From positions 3,658,001 to 3,722,000 of the forward strand of contig NZ_CP168496.1 of assembly GCF_042944905.1 (NCBI RefSeq): DNA of 64,000 nucleotides, in the 5' to 3' direction. Below the pieces are notes generated by a model. That model searched no databases. It was not told the origin of the DNA and worked only from the letters and a program-made list of their open reading frames with translations. Positions 25,981-34,999 of this stretch are shown in pieces; position 1 is the stretch's first letter, and each line of letters begins with the position of its first letter. This DNA is from Psychrobacillus sp042944905. Lineage in GTDB: Bacteria > Bacillota > Bacilli > Bacillales_A > Planococcaceae. The position numbers were made by a program, and so were the translations under genes.

Positions 25981-27008
25981 GCTCTTACCTCCCCTGCTTT
26001 GTTGGATTCATTGGATATCTTAGATGCATCCTCTTCAACACCATGACCAGTGATTGACAGAAAGACCTCGTCTAGGGTCGGTTTCTGTACACTCAACTCA
26101 GCCAACTGAACGCCTGCTCCGCGGAGGGCGATAAGAAGGTCTGTAACTCGGTCGGCATCCGCCATAGGGGCAATAATCTTCCCAACTTCTGATGATACAG
26201 TTGACTGCACTTTAAGCACCTGTTCAACAGTCTGACGAGCAATCTGAATGTCCTTTGGATTTTGGATGCTCAATTGCAATGATGAAGTACCAACTGACGC
26301 TTTTAGTTCATCTACAGTACCTTCCGCGACAACTCTGCCATGATCAATAACCGCTATTCGGTCGGCCAGCTCATCTGCCTCTTGAAGGTATTGCGTTGTT
26401 AACAGTACAGTTGAACCGGTCTTTACTAATCGACGAATTGTATCCCACATTTGATTGCGTGTTCGCGGATCTAGCCCAGTAGTCGGTTCATCCAAGAAAA
26501 TCAGTGGCGGCTGTGCAATGAGACTTGCTGCCAAATCCAGTCGGCGGCGCATACCACCTGAGAAATTTTTCAACGGACGCTTTGCTGCTTCTGTTAAACC
26601 AAATTCCTCCAACAACTCTCCTGCCTTGCTCCGTGCCTCTGAACGCCCAAGCCCTAGTAGTCGTGAAAAGATGATTAGATTCTCCGTAGCGCTGAGTGAC
26701 TCATCTACTGAAGCGTACTGTCCAGTAACCCCAATTAATTGACGTACGATATGCGCTTCCTTCACTACATCGTGCCCAAAGATGCGCGTTGAGCCTGCGT
26801 CTGCTTTAAGTAAAGTCGCGAGCATTCTGATTGTGGTAGTCTTACCTGCCCCATTCGGACCAAGCACACCGTATATACTACCTGCACGAACGTTCAGATC
26901 TACACCATCAACAGCACGATTGTCTCCAAATTTTTTGACAAGACCACGTGCTTCAATAGCCCACTCTCCATTGTTTGGAGTTATTTTACTTCTATTCTCA
27001 TTGCTCAT
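25977..27008 (-). CDS. ABC exporter ATP-binding protein (DrrA-like)
   Basis: The 343-residue ATPase has Walker A (GPNGAGKTTTIRML, about 49-62), signature NFSGGMRRRLDLAASL (about 147-162), Walker B PLIFLDEPTTGLDPRT and the H-loop replaced by LLTTQYLQEADELADRI, as in DrrA proteins. A C-terminal domain of about 100 residues ends in QKPTLDEVFLSITGHG, the DrrA-type tail. It powers the permease that follows. A divergent or linked regulator is not visible; the 354 bp upstream to 27,362 hold no gene I can support. Confidence 0.9.
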   Translation of the reverse strand: MSNENRSKITPNNGEWAIEARGLVKKFGDNRAVDGVDLNVRAGSIYGVLGPNGAGKTTTIRMLATLLKADAGSTRIFGHDVVKEAHIVRQLIGVTGQYASVDESLSATENLIIFSRLLGLGRSEARSKAGELLEEFGLTEAAKRPLKNFSGGMRRRLDLAASLIAQPPLIFLDEPTTGLDPRTRNQMWDTIRRLVKTGSTVLLTTQYLQEADELADRIAVIDHGRVVAEGTVDELKASVGTSSLQLSIQNPKDIQIARQTVEQVLKVQSTVSSEVGKIIAPMADADRVTDLLIALRGAGVQLAELSVQKPTLDEVFLSITGHGVEEDASKISNESNKAGEVRA

Positions 27009-27362
27009 TGTAATTCCTCCCTCTTTTTATCACTTTAATTTGTATATGGTCTTTTTAATATGAATCCATGTCGGAGAATCCCCTCCGTCTTAGGGCTGAT
27101 TTTTGCATGTTACTCTTGCTTACACCAAGACGTTCCTCCTCATATTTTTTCATGTAATTGTTCATATGAGGATAATAACCTATATTTATGAACTGAATAT
27201 GAACTGGTATGCACAATGAAGATTGGTGCATTTGCGAACGTAAAAGTATGAGTATTTGTTTTAAATCATTAAAAAACGGAGTATGAACCGAAATGCGATT
27301 TATACCCCGAAGTTTCTATATTATTCAATATTTCATAGTAAGTCCTCATTAAACCCTAAAAT

Positions 27363-27941
27363 TTATTTTTTGATTTTAATATGAGAAGGGTGACAAAAGC
27401 ATTCCAACGTATGGTCATTCACCATCCCGACAGCCTGCATATAGGAATAACAAATAGTACCGCCTACAAATTTAAATCCATCTTTTTTCAACCGCTTGCT
27501 CATCTTATCGCTTATTTCATTTGAAACAGGAACCTCTTTCATCGTCCCCCAATGATTAACTATAGGTTCGTTATCTACAAAGCTCCATATATAATTAGAA
27601 AATGAACCGTATTCTTTTTGCATTCTCAAAAATGCCTTAGCATTAGTTACGACGCTTTGAATTTTTAACTTATTTCTTACAATACCGATATCTTCCCTTA
27701 ATAATTGCAGCTTTTCATCCGTATAATGAATTATTTTTTCCGCTTCAAAACTATCAAACGCTTTTCGATAGTTTTCTCTTTTTTGTAAAATCGTCCACCA
27801 ACTTAGACCCGCTTGTGCTCCTTCTAGACATAGCATTTCAAATAACAGTCTATCATCAAATACAGGCACTCCCCATTCTTTATCATGATATTCCACATAT
27901 AAAGGTTCTTTTGCTATTACCCATGTGCATCGTTCAGCCAT
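27363..27941 (-). CDS. tag: DNA-3-methyladenine glycosylase I
   Basis: The 192-residue protein has the Tag family layout: RCTWV with the zinc cysteine at residue 4-5, YHDKEWGVPVFDDRLLFEMLCLEGAQAGLSW, and the C-terminal zinc ligands in VNDHTLECFCH. The catalytic Glu in LEGAQAGLSW is present. It excises 3-methyladenine from alkylated DNA. ATG is preceded by GAGAGTGG-type sequence. It is a single gene. Confidence 0.93.
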   Translation of the reverse strand: MAERCTWVIAKEPLYVEYHDKEWGVPVFDDRLLFEMLCLEGAQAGLSWWTILQKRENYRKAFDSFEAEKIIHYTDEKLQLLREDIGIVRNKLKIQSVVTNAKAFLRMQKEYGSFSNYIWSFVDNEPIVNHWGTMKEVPVSNEISDKMSKRLKKDGFKFVGGTICYSYMQAVGMVNDHTLECFCHPSHIKIKK

Positions 27942-28110
27942 TTGTAATCCACTCTCTTCTCTTTTATTTACAAAATCTGCATTATCGCAAAAAACAGCAG
28001 ATTCTCTTATGGAGATTTGCTATAACTTCGAACAGGGGTTTTCCAACCTCCGTTGAGCTACTTATCTATTATGTTCAAACTATACCACACATACGTTCTA
28101 TAAAGAACTA

Positions 28111-28150
28111 AACAACAGAGACCTAGAAAACTGTCTAGGTCTCTGTTGTT
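28111..28150. terminator. Strong 17-bp hairpin terminator
   Basis: AACAACAGAGACCTAGA pairs perfectly with TCTAGGTCTCTGTTGTT around AAACTG. It lies downstream of the rraA-like pseudogene on the minus strand and could act in either direction. Apart from this hairpin and the repeat, the 27,942-28,290 gap holds no gene. Confidence 0.7.
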
Positions 28151-28240
28151 CTCATGCCGCATTAATAATAAATTATCCTTGTGTAGCTTTAATTTCAAAG
28201 AAATATCTGCCGCTATTCTATACACTTATATTACAAAATA

Positions 28241-28280
28241 GGTTCTCACTGGATTCAAAATTGTATTAGAACTTAGTACC
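28241..28280. repeat. Dispersed palindromic repeat, copy 3
   Basis: GGTTCTCACTGGATTC and TATTAGAACTTAGTACC are the two arms, with some mismatches. It lies 10 bp downstream of the rraA-like pseudogene. Confidence 0.7.
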
Positions 28281-28290
28281 CGAAAATTAT

Positions 28291-28772
28291 TTATAAAAGA
28301 GATTTTCTAGAAATAATAACCCCGTCCTCATCCACATAAACGTACTCTCCTGGCTTCCAATCGACTCCACCGAAGTGAAGTATGCTATTGCACTCACCAG
28401 TGCCATCTTTTTTACTTTTTAGCGGATGTGTTCCTAACGCAAGAATGCCAACATTCATTTTAGCAAGCTCAACTGAATCTCTAACGAAACCATTAATAAT
28501 AACGCCTGCTAGCTTTCTTGATTGCGCAATGCCCCTAAACGATCACCGAAAAGTGCGCATCGATTAGAACCACCACCATCTACGACAATAACAGAACCTT
28601 CCTGGACGCTTTCAAGTGCTTCAACGAGAAGCACATTATCCTCATACACACTTACAGTTTCAATTTCTCCCGAAAAACGTGTCTTTTTTCCGAAAGAACG
28701 GAAAGCAATGTCGCTAATTTGTAGGGCATTCGAATAATCGTCGCATAAATCAGTAGTTTTAAAGTCTAACAA
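28291..28772 (-). pseudogene. RraA-like gene with a frameshift
   Basis: The first frame (28,772 leftward) encodes MLDFKTTDLCDDYSNAL and VVDGGGSNRCALFGDRLGAL, the RraA / 4-hydroxy-4-methyl-2-oxoglutarate aldolase-like family that includes RNase E regulator RraA. After GALRNQES it stops at TAG. Another frame continues with LAGVIINGFVRDSVELAKMNVGILALGTHPLKS and ends at TAA (28,291-28,293), as expected for an intact 160-residue RraA-like protein. One missing base near 28,525 explains the break. It could also be a sequencing error in a GC-rich GCATTGCGCAA stretch. Confidence 0.8.
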
Positions 28773-28954
28773 AATGGATTCCTCCTAATCTTTTTCTATT
28801 CTATATAATTCAACATTCATTCCTAGTATCCTTTTTAAGTGATACCTTTTGAATAAAGCTTGTTCTAAAGGGTGTAATTACTCCTTATTTACTAACAAAT
28901 AAAAGAATCCATTTTGAGTAGTTTCTCTCAAAGTGGATTCTTTTCTTATACTAA

Positions 28955-29000
28955 ACACCAGATTCCCACTGAATTAGGAAATGTGTTAGAACCTGGTACC
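28955..29000. repeat. Dispersed palindromic repeat, copy 4
   Basis: ACACCAGATTCCCACTG and TTAGAACCTGGTACC flank AATTAGGAAATG. It lies 83 bp downstream of the DUF2277 gene. Confidence 0.75.
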
Positions 29001-29082
29001 TGAAAATCAATTACACAGAGGTAACTATGAATAGAAAGGATAAATACAATTTCTTTAACTCTTTTCTACTCTTTAGCCCTCA

Positions 29083-29355
29083 TTAATTCGCACCAAATCT
29101 TTCAGCTGCTCTGGTACGAGCGCGCTCAGCCTCGACCTCACGATTGCGAGGTACGGCACTGGTTTCCAACGTTTCCAATAGATTTCTAGAAACCATTGCT
29201 ATCTCGTTTACTGCTCGATAAAATGTCTCCTCGTTCGCCTTTGAAGGCTTGTTATAGCCCGTTATCTTTCTGACGTACTGAAGAGATGCTGCATGAATTT
29301 CTTCAGCGGTAGCTGTTGGGTCAAAATTAAATAATGTTCTAATATTTCGGCACAT
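29083..29355 (-). CDS. DUF2277 family protein
   Basis: The 90-residue protein begins MCRNIRTLFNFDPTATAEEI and contains AASLQYVRKITGYNKPS and FYRAVNEIAMVSRNLLETL, which is the DUF2277 signature (MCRNI-x-LFNF-P). The C-terminal 25 residues are charged and rich in Arg, Ala and Glu. The function is unknown; the family is found as a single small gene across bacteria. ATG follows AAGGAGAAT. Confidence 0.88.
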   Translation of the reverse strand: MCRNIRTLFNFDPTATAEEIHAASLQYVRKITGYNKPSKANEETFYRAVNEIAMVSRNLLETLETSAVPRNREVEAERARTRAAERFGAN

Positions 29356-29461
29356 AAGATTCTCCTTTTTATTTACATTTATTATTAAATTCTACTCCAC
29401 AAAGAATATCTAATATCCTTTTTAAGGGATTAAGTAACCAAAAATATCGCTGCATCGTGTC

Positions 29462-29632
29462 CTAATCAACCGGAATTTCAAGTGAATAGTTATATTGTTT
29501 CATGTAGTGCATACCTTTTATCATAAGATATTCCGGCTCTTCGGTTGTATCAAACAATAATGTACGCTCTTTCAATATTCGACCATCCTCTATCTCCGAT
29601 TTAATTTGATTTACTGTTGTTTTTTATATTAA
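29462..29632 (-). pseudogene. Small coding remnant without a start codon
   Basis: An open minus-strand frame ends at TAG (29,462-29,464) and encodes IKSEIEDGRILKERTLLFD followed by EPEYLMIKGMHYMKQYNYS. It looks like a real protein C-terminus, but no start codon with a ribosome site precedes it and repeat copy 5 lies immediately upstream. I read it as a decayed fragment of an unknown gene. Confidence 0.35.
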
Positions 29633-29677
29633 GTACCAGGTTCCCACTGAATTCGAAATTATGTTAGAACCTGGCAT
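29633..29677. repeat. Dispersed palindromic repeat, copy 5
   Basis: GTACCAGGTTCCCACTG and TTAGAACCTGGCA are the arms, with AATTCGAAATT between. It lies 73 bp past the stop of the split kinase gene. Confidence 0.8.
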
Positions 29678-29749
29678 TTAAAAATAATAGAGTGTCCCTT
29701 TACATTGTTTAATTCGAGAAACAAATCTTTAATAATTATGCTCCAAATA

Positions 29750-30381
29750 CTATATTAAAAGTGCTTGATTCCATTGATGATAATACGAACTAATCGTTTC
29801 AAAACAATCGGAGGGATTACTTTCAAATGCTTTTGTGCAAACATTATATTGACTTAATGATGCTTCCCACTTTTCGAAACTCTTTTCACTTCGTCCTCCT
29901 ATAAATGCAAAGGCTAATCCTGCTAAAGTATATACATTGGTAGCACATGTAATTTCGGCGTTTAATCGATATTCTTCAGGTGCCTTAAGACGAGTAGTAC
30001 CCCAAAAATCCTCCCCGATATCATTAAAAACAGGTGCTTTTTTAAAAAAGTCTATATCACAAATATGTAATTCATCATTTGTGAAATTATATAATATACT
30101 ACCATCATAGAAATCAACCATTACATATCCTTTAGATTCTACAAAAACCGCAAACTCATATATTTGAGTCAATATAGAAATACGTTTTTGTAAAGATAAT
30201 TTTCTTAGTTTAACAAAAGGAGAATCCGGAGAATTGTACTTTTCAAAAGGAGTAAAATCCCAATGATTGTGCATACATTGTCCATCTACCCATTTAAATT
30301 TCAATCCGTAACCTTGTTCTGTTTGAAATGTTTCGATGAAATGAATTAATAATGGGTGATCAATATGTTGATAAACTTTCC
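29750..30381 (-). pseudogene. Protein kinase-like gene, C-terminal part (split by the Tn7-like element)
   Basis: The frame holds the C-lobe of a small serine/threonine kinase-like protein: KGYVMVDFYDGSILYNF in place of the catalytic loop, ICDIDFFKK as the DFG-like site, and GTTRLKAPEEY as the APE segment. The N-terminal part is at 45,569-45,808. Removing 30,382-45,568 and one copy of TTTCC rejoins the two halves in frame at KEARK-VYQHIDHP, giving about 288 residues. The first codons of the present open frame (to 30,394) come from the transposon end. Confidence 0.88.
30377..30381. repeat. Target-site duplication, left copy
   Basis: TTTCC directly precedes the TGTATATGG end. The same five bases follow the right end at 45,569-45,573. 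Confidence 0.92.
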
Positions 30382-30534
30382 TGTATATGGACAAGAACTT
30401 CCATTCACTTTATATCTTACAAATAACTAGGTATAAATACAATTTAATCATTCTTGAATGGATGTTCTTGTCTCTATTTTTGGACAAGAACATCCATACT
30501 TTGTATAATGGGGACAAGAACTTCTATACACTTT
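30382..30534. promoter_or_regulatory. Left transposon end: four TnsB-type binding sites
   Basis: The core GGACAAGAACWTCCAT is found at 30,389-30,404 and 30,482-30,497, in a variant (GACAAGAACTTCTATACAC) near 30,512-30,530, and inverted at 30,456-30,473. The first belongs to the terminal repeat. The inverted copy breaks the tandem pattern. tnsA begins 41 bp further right, so these sites may also regulate the tns operon. Confidence 0.82.
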
Positions 30535-30574
30535 AATATCTGAAAATTCTGAATATATAAAGGGGAGTTTTACT

Positions 30575-31147
30575 TTGTATAAGCCTCTAATTGTTGACGC
30601 TAGCAAAAAATATGGAAATAACAGATGGGTGGCTTTTAGTCATAAAATCAATCGAATGGTATATCTATTTAGTGATTTGGAATATGAACATTGGTTACTT
30701 ATAGAATCTGATGCTAATGTGGTGGCATTTTGTGAGCAACCATTGAAAATGGAAGTACTAGGAGATAATAAAAAATCGGCTTCGATAGTTGATATGTGGG
30801 TTAGGTATAAAGATGGGCAAGAAACCTTTATTGAGGTTAAGTATTCAAAAGATTTATCAAAAGAATCAGTTGTTAAGCAAATAAATGTACAACAGCTATG
30901 GTGTAAAGCCAATAACATTAGTCATGAGGTTAGAAATGAACGAAATATTAGGTCTAATCCAATTTTGTTGTCGAATCTTAAAGTATTGATTAAGCAAGCT
31001 AATTCAAGATTAAACAATAATCAAATGGAAATAATGCAAATTGAACACCATATAGGTGAGGAACATCAGCAGATTCAGCATATTGCAATTAATTTGAAAT
31101 TGGAGTATTCCAAGGTATTTAGCTGTATTTGTAAACTTTTACATTAA
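30575..31147 (+). CDS. tnsA: TnsA-like transposon endonuclease, C-terminally truncated
   Basis: The 190-residue product contains the TnsA nuclease core: LEYEHWLLIES with the catalytic Glu, IVDMWVRYKDG with the Asp, and TFIEVKYSKD with the Glu-x-Lys. TnsA cuts the 5' strands at the transposon ends, which gives cut-and-paste movement. An IS4-family element inserted at 31,141/31,142. The last native codon is Leu 189, followed by a His and a stop from the IS. The missing tail, 25 residues plus stop, lies at 32,722-32,799; intact TnsA would be 214 residues and its stop would overlap the tnsB start by 8 bp. The start is the TTG after AAGGGGAG. Confidence 0.88.
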   Translation: MYKPLIVDASKKYGNNRWVAFSHKINRMVYLFSDLEYEHWLLIESDANVVAFCEQPLKMEVLGDNKKSASIVDMWVRYKDGQETFIEVKYSKDLSKESVVKQINVQQLWCKANNISHEVRNERNIRSNPILLSNLKVLIKQANSRLNNNQMEIMQIEHHIGEEHQQIQHIAINLKLEYSKVFSCICKLLH

Positions 31148-32712
31148 CATTGCAATAAATTAAAACATCATTTATCAAGAGTCTTTATATCTAAAATTAT
31201 TACACTATTTGTTATTCCATTCCACAAAAAAACTCCTTATAATTAGGTTTGGTAGTTCTGTCCAAATCCCAATTAAAAGGAGCTCACCATGGATAAGGAT
31301 ACCACAAAATCCACACTAAATGAATTACTAAATGTATTAGATGAAAAAACATTTTCCAAAATCATAAACGTTATAAATCTTGATCATTACGTTAAAAAGT
31401 TGACTGCTTACAAGTTTCTTCAGCTGTTTATCATTGCACAGGTAAATGAAAAAAAATCGATGAAAAAGTTAGCGAAACACCTCAAAGATACGGAAGAATT
31501 TCAAACGTTTATTCAGATGGATGCCATCAGTGATTCACAGCTTTCACGTAAACAATCCTTGCTAACACCGGCAATATTTGAAAAAGTCTTTCGTCACCTC
31601 GTCGTTTCCATTCAGTCGAAGATGAAAAGTAACGAACCAATTCTTCGCGATATTCGTAAGCTGCTTGTCATTGATTCTTCTACAATATCGATGAGTCTAA
31701 GTCAATATCCTTGGGCAACGTTTCGAAAAACAAAAGCAGGTGTTCGACTTCATTTGCGCGTGGTTGTCACAAAAGATGTGACTCTTCCAGACCAGGCGGT
31801 AATTCTACCGGCAAAACACGCAGATCGCACGCAAATGAACAAGTTAGTTGATATTGACTCCGATGCGATTCATCTGTTTGACAGAGGCTATACAGACTAT
31901 CAACAGTATGATGTGCTTTGTGATCGAGGGATTCCCTTCATTACGCGACTTAAGAAAAATGCGAAAATCGAAGTACTCAACGAACAAATACCAGACGTAG
32001 AAAATCATATCTTCTCGGATCAAGAAGTCATTCTAGGCAATGAGCAAAATGGGACCAAGATGCAAAACCCTGTGAGATTAATCCAAACAAAAGATAGCGA
32101 AGAAAATGACATCATCATTCTTACTAATTGTTTTGATTTATCCGCTAAAGAAGTAGGCGATTTATATCGCTATCGTTGGAAAATCGAAACGTTTTTCAAA
32201 TGGATGAAGCAGCACTTAAAAATCAAAAGCTTCTATGGAAAAAGTCAAAACGCCGTGTACACGCAAATTTGGATCGCGCTCATCACCTATTGCTTACAAG
32301 TCTTACTACAACTGAGATTAAACCATGAAGGACCTCTTTTAGATGTAAAAGAAACGCTTCAAAACTTACTTTTCAAGCCATTTAATGCATTTGTAAAAGC
32401 TCTATTTAGACCACCCACAAGAACATCAAATGGGCGTAAAAAGTACGACTGGGAAAGAGAATTTCAGCACATTGTCAGACAGTTCGATGAAAGAGAGGTG
32501 GAGCATTTAGACGATTTAACGTATGATCCAATTTTCTAGTTCGTATAAATTATAAATAATTTACAAAATGTGGATAAGGGCTACCAATTATAGCTGCTTT
32601 GACTTTTTTTAAAAATTAAAATCAAACATAGTTCGGAATATTCCGACTTCTACACAAGTTGGGTATTTCGTCTCTTTTGACAAATGATTAAAATTTTTAT
32701 GCAACGCTAATG
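31142..32712 (+). mobile_element. IS4-family insertion sequence inserted in tnsA
   Basis: The element is 1571 bp. The ends read CATTAACATTGCAATAAA (left) and, inverted, CATTAGCGTTGCATAAAA (right), an imperfect inverted repeat that continues with TCATTTATC/TCATTTGTC. AAACTTTTA at 31,133-31,141 is repeated at 32,713-32,721, a 9-bp target duplication. It carries one intact transposase gene in the direction of the tns operon. Confidence 0.88.
31289..32539 (+). CDS. IS4-family transposase
   Basis: The 416-residue DDE transposase has the N-terminal DUF4372-like region (TAYKFLQLFIIAQVNEKKSMKKLAKHL), first Asp in LLVIDSSTISMSLSQYPWA, second in AIHLFDRGYTDYQQYD, and the glutamate in the YRYRWKIETFFKWMKQHL motif. 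It is intact, with ATG behind AAAAGGAG, so the element may still be active. Confidence 0.9.
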   Translation: MDKDTTKSTLNELLNVLDEKTFSKIINVINLDHYVKKLTAYKFLQLFIIAQVNEKKSMKKLAKHLKDTEEFQTFIQMDAISDSQLSRKQSLLTPAIFEKVFRHLVVSIQSKMKSNEPILRDIRKLLVIDSSTISMSLSQYPWATFRKTKAGVRLHLRVVVTKDVTLPDQAVILPAKHADRTQMNKLVDIDSDAIHLFDRGYTDYQQYDVLCDRGIPFITRLKKNAKIEVLNEQIPDVENHIFSDQEVILGNEQNGTKMQNPVRLIQTKDSEENDIIILTNCFDLSAKEVGDLYRYRWKIETFFKWMKQHLKIKSFYGKSQNAVYTQIWIALITYCLQVLLQLRLNHEGPLLDVKETLQNLLFKPFNAFVKALFRPPTRTSNGRKKYDWEREFQHIVRQFDEREVEHLDDLTYDPIF

Positions 32713-32721
32713 AAACTTTTA

Positions 32722-32799
32722 TTAACAAATAAAATACAGTCTAATATCGATGCAAAGCATTTAGGGAAATTTACGGAGGTGTGGATGAACAATGCGTAA
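32722..32799 (+). pseudogene. Detached 3' end of tnsA
   Basis: Directly after the duplicated AAACTTTTA the frame reads LTNKIQSNIDAKHLGKFTE and VWMNNA before TAA at 32,797-32,799. It continues the tnsA frame broken at 31,141. The final bases overlap the tnsB ATG at 32,792. Confidence 0.82.
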
Positions 32800-34984
32800 T
32801 TATTTTTCTGAGAAGTCAGTCGCAGAAGAGGATTTGGATATTTCAACATGGTCACCTGTCTACACTGGTGAGATGAGCGAACATGAATTTCAACTTTTTA
32901 GGAAGAGAAAGCTTGCAATCGATCTATTTTTTAACACCAACAAATCTGTTTCGGACATTGTAAAGGAGACCGGACTAAATAAAACTGAAATTTACCGTTT
33001 TGTTAATCGATGCATAACATACGATAACACTAATAAAATTATAGGATATAGGGGATTAATCCCAAACTTTAAAGTGGGTAATTATTCTCGTAAGTCATTT
33101 CAAAACACCAATCAAGAGATATTAAATTATTCAGGGTCCTTCCAGTTGCTTCTGCAAATCCATCCTGATTTAAAGACCTTTTTACTAGAAGAATATTTCA
33201 ACTTAAATACTAAGAAATCAAGCGCTAGAGAACAGAAAATTAGCATTAAAAATTTGCACAGGAAGTTTTTACAAGAGTGTAGGAAAATGGGTATTAAACC
33301 AAATGAGTATCCTTTTAATACAACTAGCTTAGCAAGGAAATCTGTAGAAAGATTTATTAAAGATATTTCAAATCAGTATATTCGAGAAGTAGCAAGAAAC
33401 AATGGTGGACAGGCGACAATGCTGTTAAATAATACAAACAACACTATTAGTTCAAATTCAACTATCATACGTCCACTTGAAAGGGTTGAATTCGATGGTC
33501 ATAAAATAGATGCTATTTTTGCTATCGTTTACCAAACTCCTGAAGGTGAGAAAATTATAGATATACTAAATAGAGTATGGCTACTAAGCGTTATCGATGT
33601 TGCATCTAGAGCGGTAATAGGTTATCACCTTAGTTTGAATAAAGAGTATTCAAAAGAAGATGTTAAAAAATGTTTTCAATCAGCAATTATACCTTGGGAG
33701 CCTAAAGAACTTTCAATTCCCGGTTTGAAGTACGCAAAAAATGCAGGGTTTCCATCCAATAAATTTTCTGAGGCTGAGTATGCAGTTTGGGATGAAGTTT
33801 GCTACGACAATGCAAAATCACATTTATCAAAAGAGGTTAAAGATATCCTAATTAAACAAATAGGCTGTTCAATCAATATGGGTCCTGTAGCAGTGCCTGT
33901 AAGAAGACCAATTGTGGAAAGACTATTTAAAACTCTTGAAGAAAATGGTTTCCATCGTCTCCCATCTACAACAGGTAGCAATGTAATGGATAATAGACGT
34001 AATGATGCTGAGAAAAATGCAGTTAAATTTTCTATTTCAATCGATTCTTTGGTAGAGCTATGTGATGTTGTCATAGCAAATTACAATGCTGCACCTCATG
34101 ATAGCAACTATGGATTTTCTCCATTAGAAATATTTGGGAGTAGATTAGAGCAAGGTGTAACAATCTCTCAAATTCCTAGCGAAGATAGAAATAAGATTAA
34201 TCTGTTTCCGATCTCTAAAGTATGTAGCATTAAGGGAAATCTTCAGCAAGGCAGACGGCCCTATATTCATTATAAAAACGTTCGCTACACTAGTCCGGAA
34301 TTAAGTAGAGACTTTGCTATGATTAATGAAAAAATTACTATTTTAGTTAATACTGATGATCTTCGTACAGTTATAGCCTATAGAAAAGATGGCTCTGAAT
34401 ATGGAGTTTTAACCGCTAGTAGCAAATGGGGTGCAACCCCTCATAGTTTAAAGTTCAGAGACGCTATTAATAAATTCAAACGATTAAGATATTTCAGTTA
34501 CACGGAAGGTGAAGATCCCTTAGATGCGTTCCAAGCATATTTAGAAATCAATGCTATTAACAATAAGAACCTTAGAAACCTGTTAGCTGAAGTAAAAGGG
34601 TATAAAAAGAGATATAATATCGATTCAATAACATTAGAGAAGAAAAAAGTGGTAATCAGAGTTAAAAAAGAGCAGCAGGACTTGCAACAAGCAGTTATTG
34701 ACGAAAGAAAAGCTATAACTAATACAGGCGATCAAACAACAATAAGTAATGATTTGTTAAACGGTCACGATACGGTTCATGAATTAATATTAGAAGAGAG
34801 GTCATCTAAAAATATCCGTAATCAAACAACCAATGATTTGGTTGAATCAAGCGATTCCCTGAACTTAGAAAATAATGAAAATCCAGTTTTAAGAAAAGAC
34901 ACTCTGGATTTAGATCATTACGAGGAATTAGTAAGGTCTGAAAAGTTTAAAAGCAAGAAAAAAAGAAAATCAATTACTTATTAG
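32792..34984 (+). CDS. tnsB: TnsB-like DDE transposase
   Basis: The 730-residue protein is a TnsB/MuA-type transposase. An N-terminal helix-turn-helix (SVSDIVKETGLNKTEIYRFVNRC, residues about 51-73) precedes the RNase-H core, with Asp in RVEFDGHKID (near 235), Asp in DEVCYDNAKSH (near 339) and Glu in RRPIVERLFKTLEENGF (near 375), about 36 residues apart. A beta-barrel and a long charged tail (about 620-730) follow; in TnsB this tail contacts TnsC. ATG follows ACGGAGGTG. It would bind the GGACAAGAAC sites and cut and join the 3' ends. Confidence 0.93.
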   Translation: MRNYFSEKSVAEEDLDISTWSPVYTGEMSEHEFQLFRKRKLAIDLFFNTNKSVSDIVKETGLNKTEIYRFVNRCITYDNTNKIIGYRGLIPNFKVGNYSRKSFQNTNQEILNYSGSFQLLLQIHPDLKTFLLEEYFNLNTKKSSAREQKISIKNLHRKFLQECRKMGIKPNEYPFNTTSLARKSVERFIKDISNQYIREVARNNGGQATMLLNNTNNTISSNSTIIRPLERVEFDGHKIDAIFAIVYQTPEGEKIIDILNRVWLLSVIDVASRAVIGYHLSLNKEYSKEDVKKCFQSAIIPWEPKELSIPGLKYAKNAGFPSNKFSEAEYAVWDEVCYDNAKSHLSKEVKDILIKQIGCSINMGPVAVPVRRPIVERLFKTLEENGFHRLPSTTGSNVMDNRRNDAEKNAVKFSISIDSLVELCDVVIANYNAAPHDSNYGFSPLEIFGSRLEQGVTISQIPSEDRNKINLFPISKVCSIKGNLQQGRRPYIHYKNVRYTSPELSRDFAMINEKITILVNTDDLRTVIAYRKDGSEYGVLTASSKWGATPHSLKFRDAINKFKRLRYFSYTEGEDPLDAFQAYLEINAINNKNLRNLLAEVKGYKKRYNIDSITLEKKKVVIRVKKEQQDLQQAVIDERKAITNTGDQTTISNDLLNGHDTVHELILEERSSKNIRNQTTNDLVESSDSLNLENNENPVLRKDTLDLDHYEELVRSEKFKSKKKRKSITY

Positions 34985-34999
34985 AACGGAGGCTTAAAC

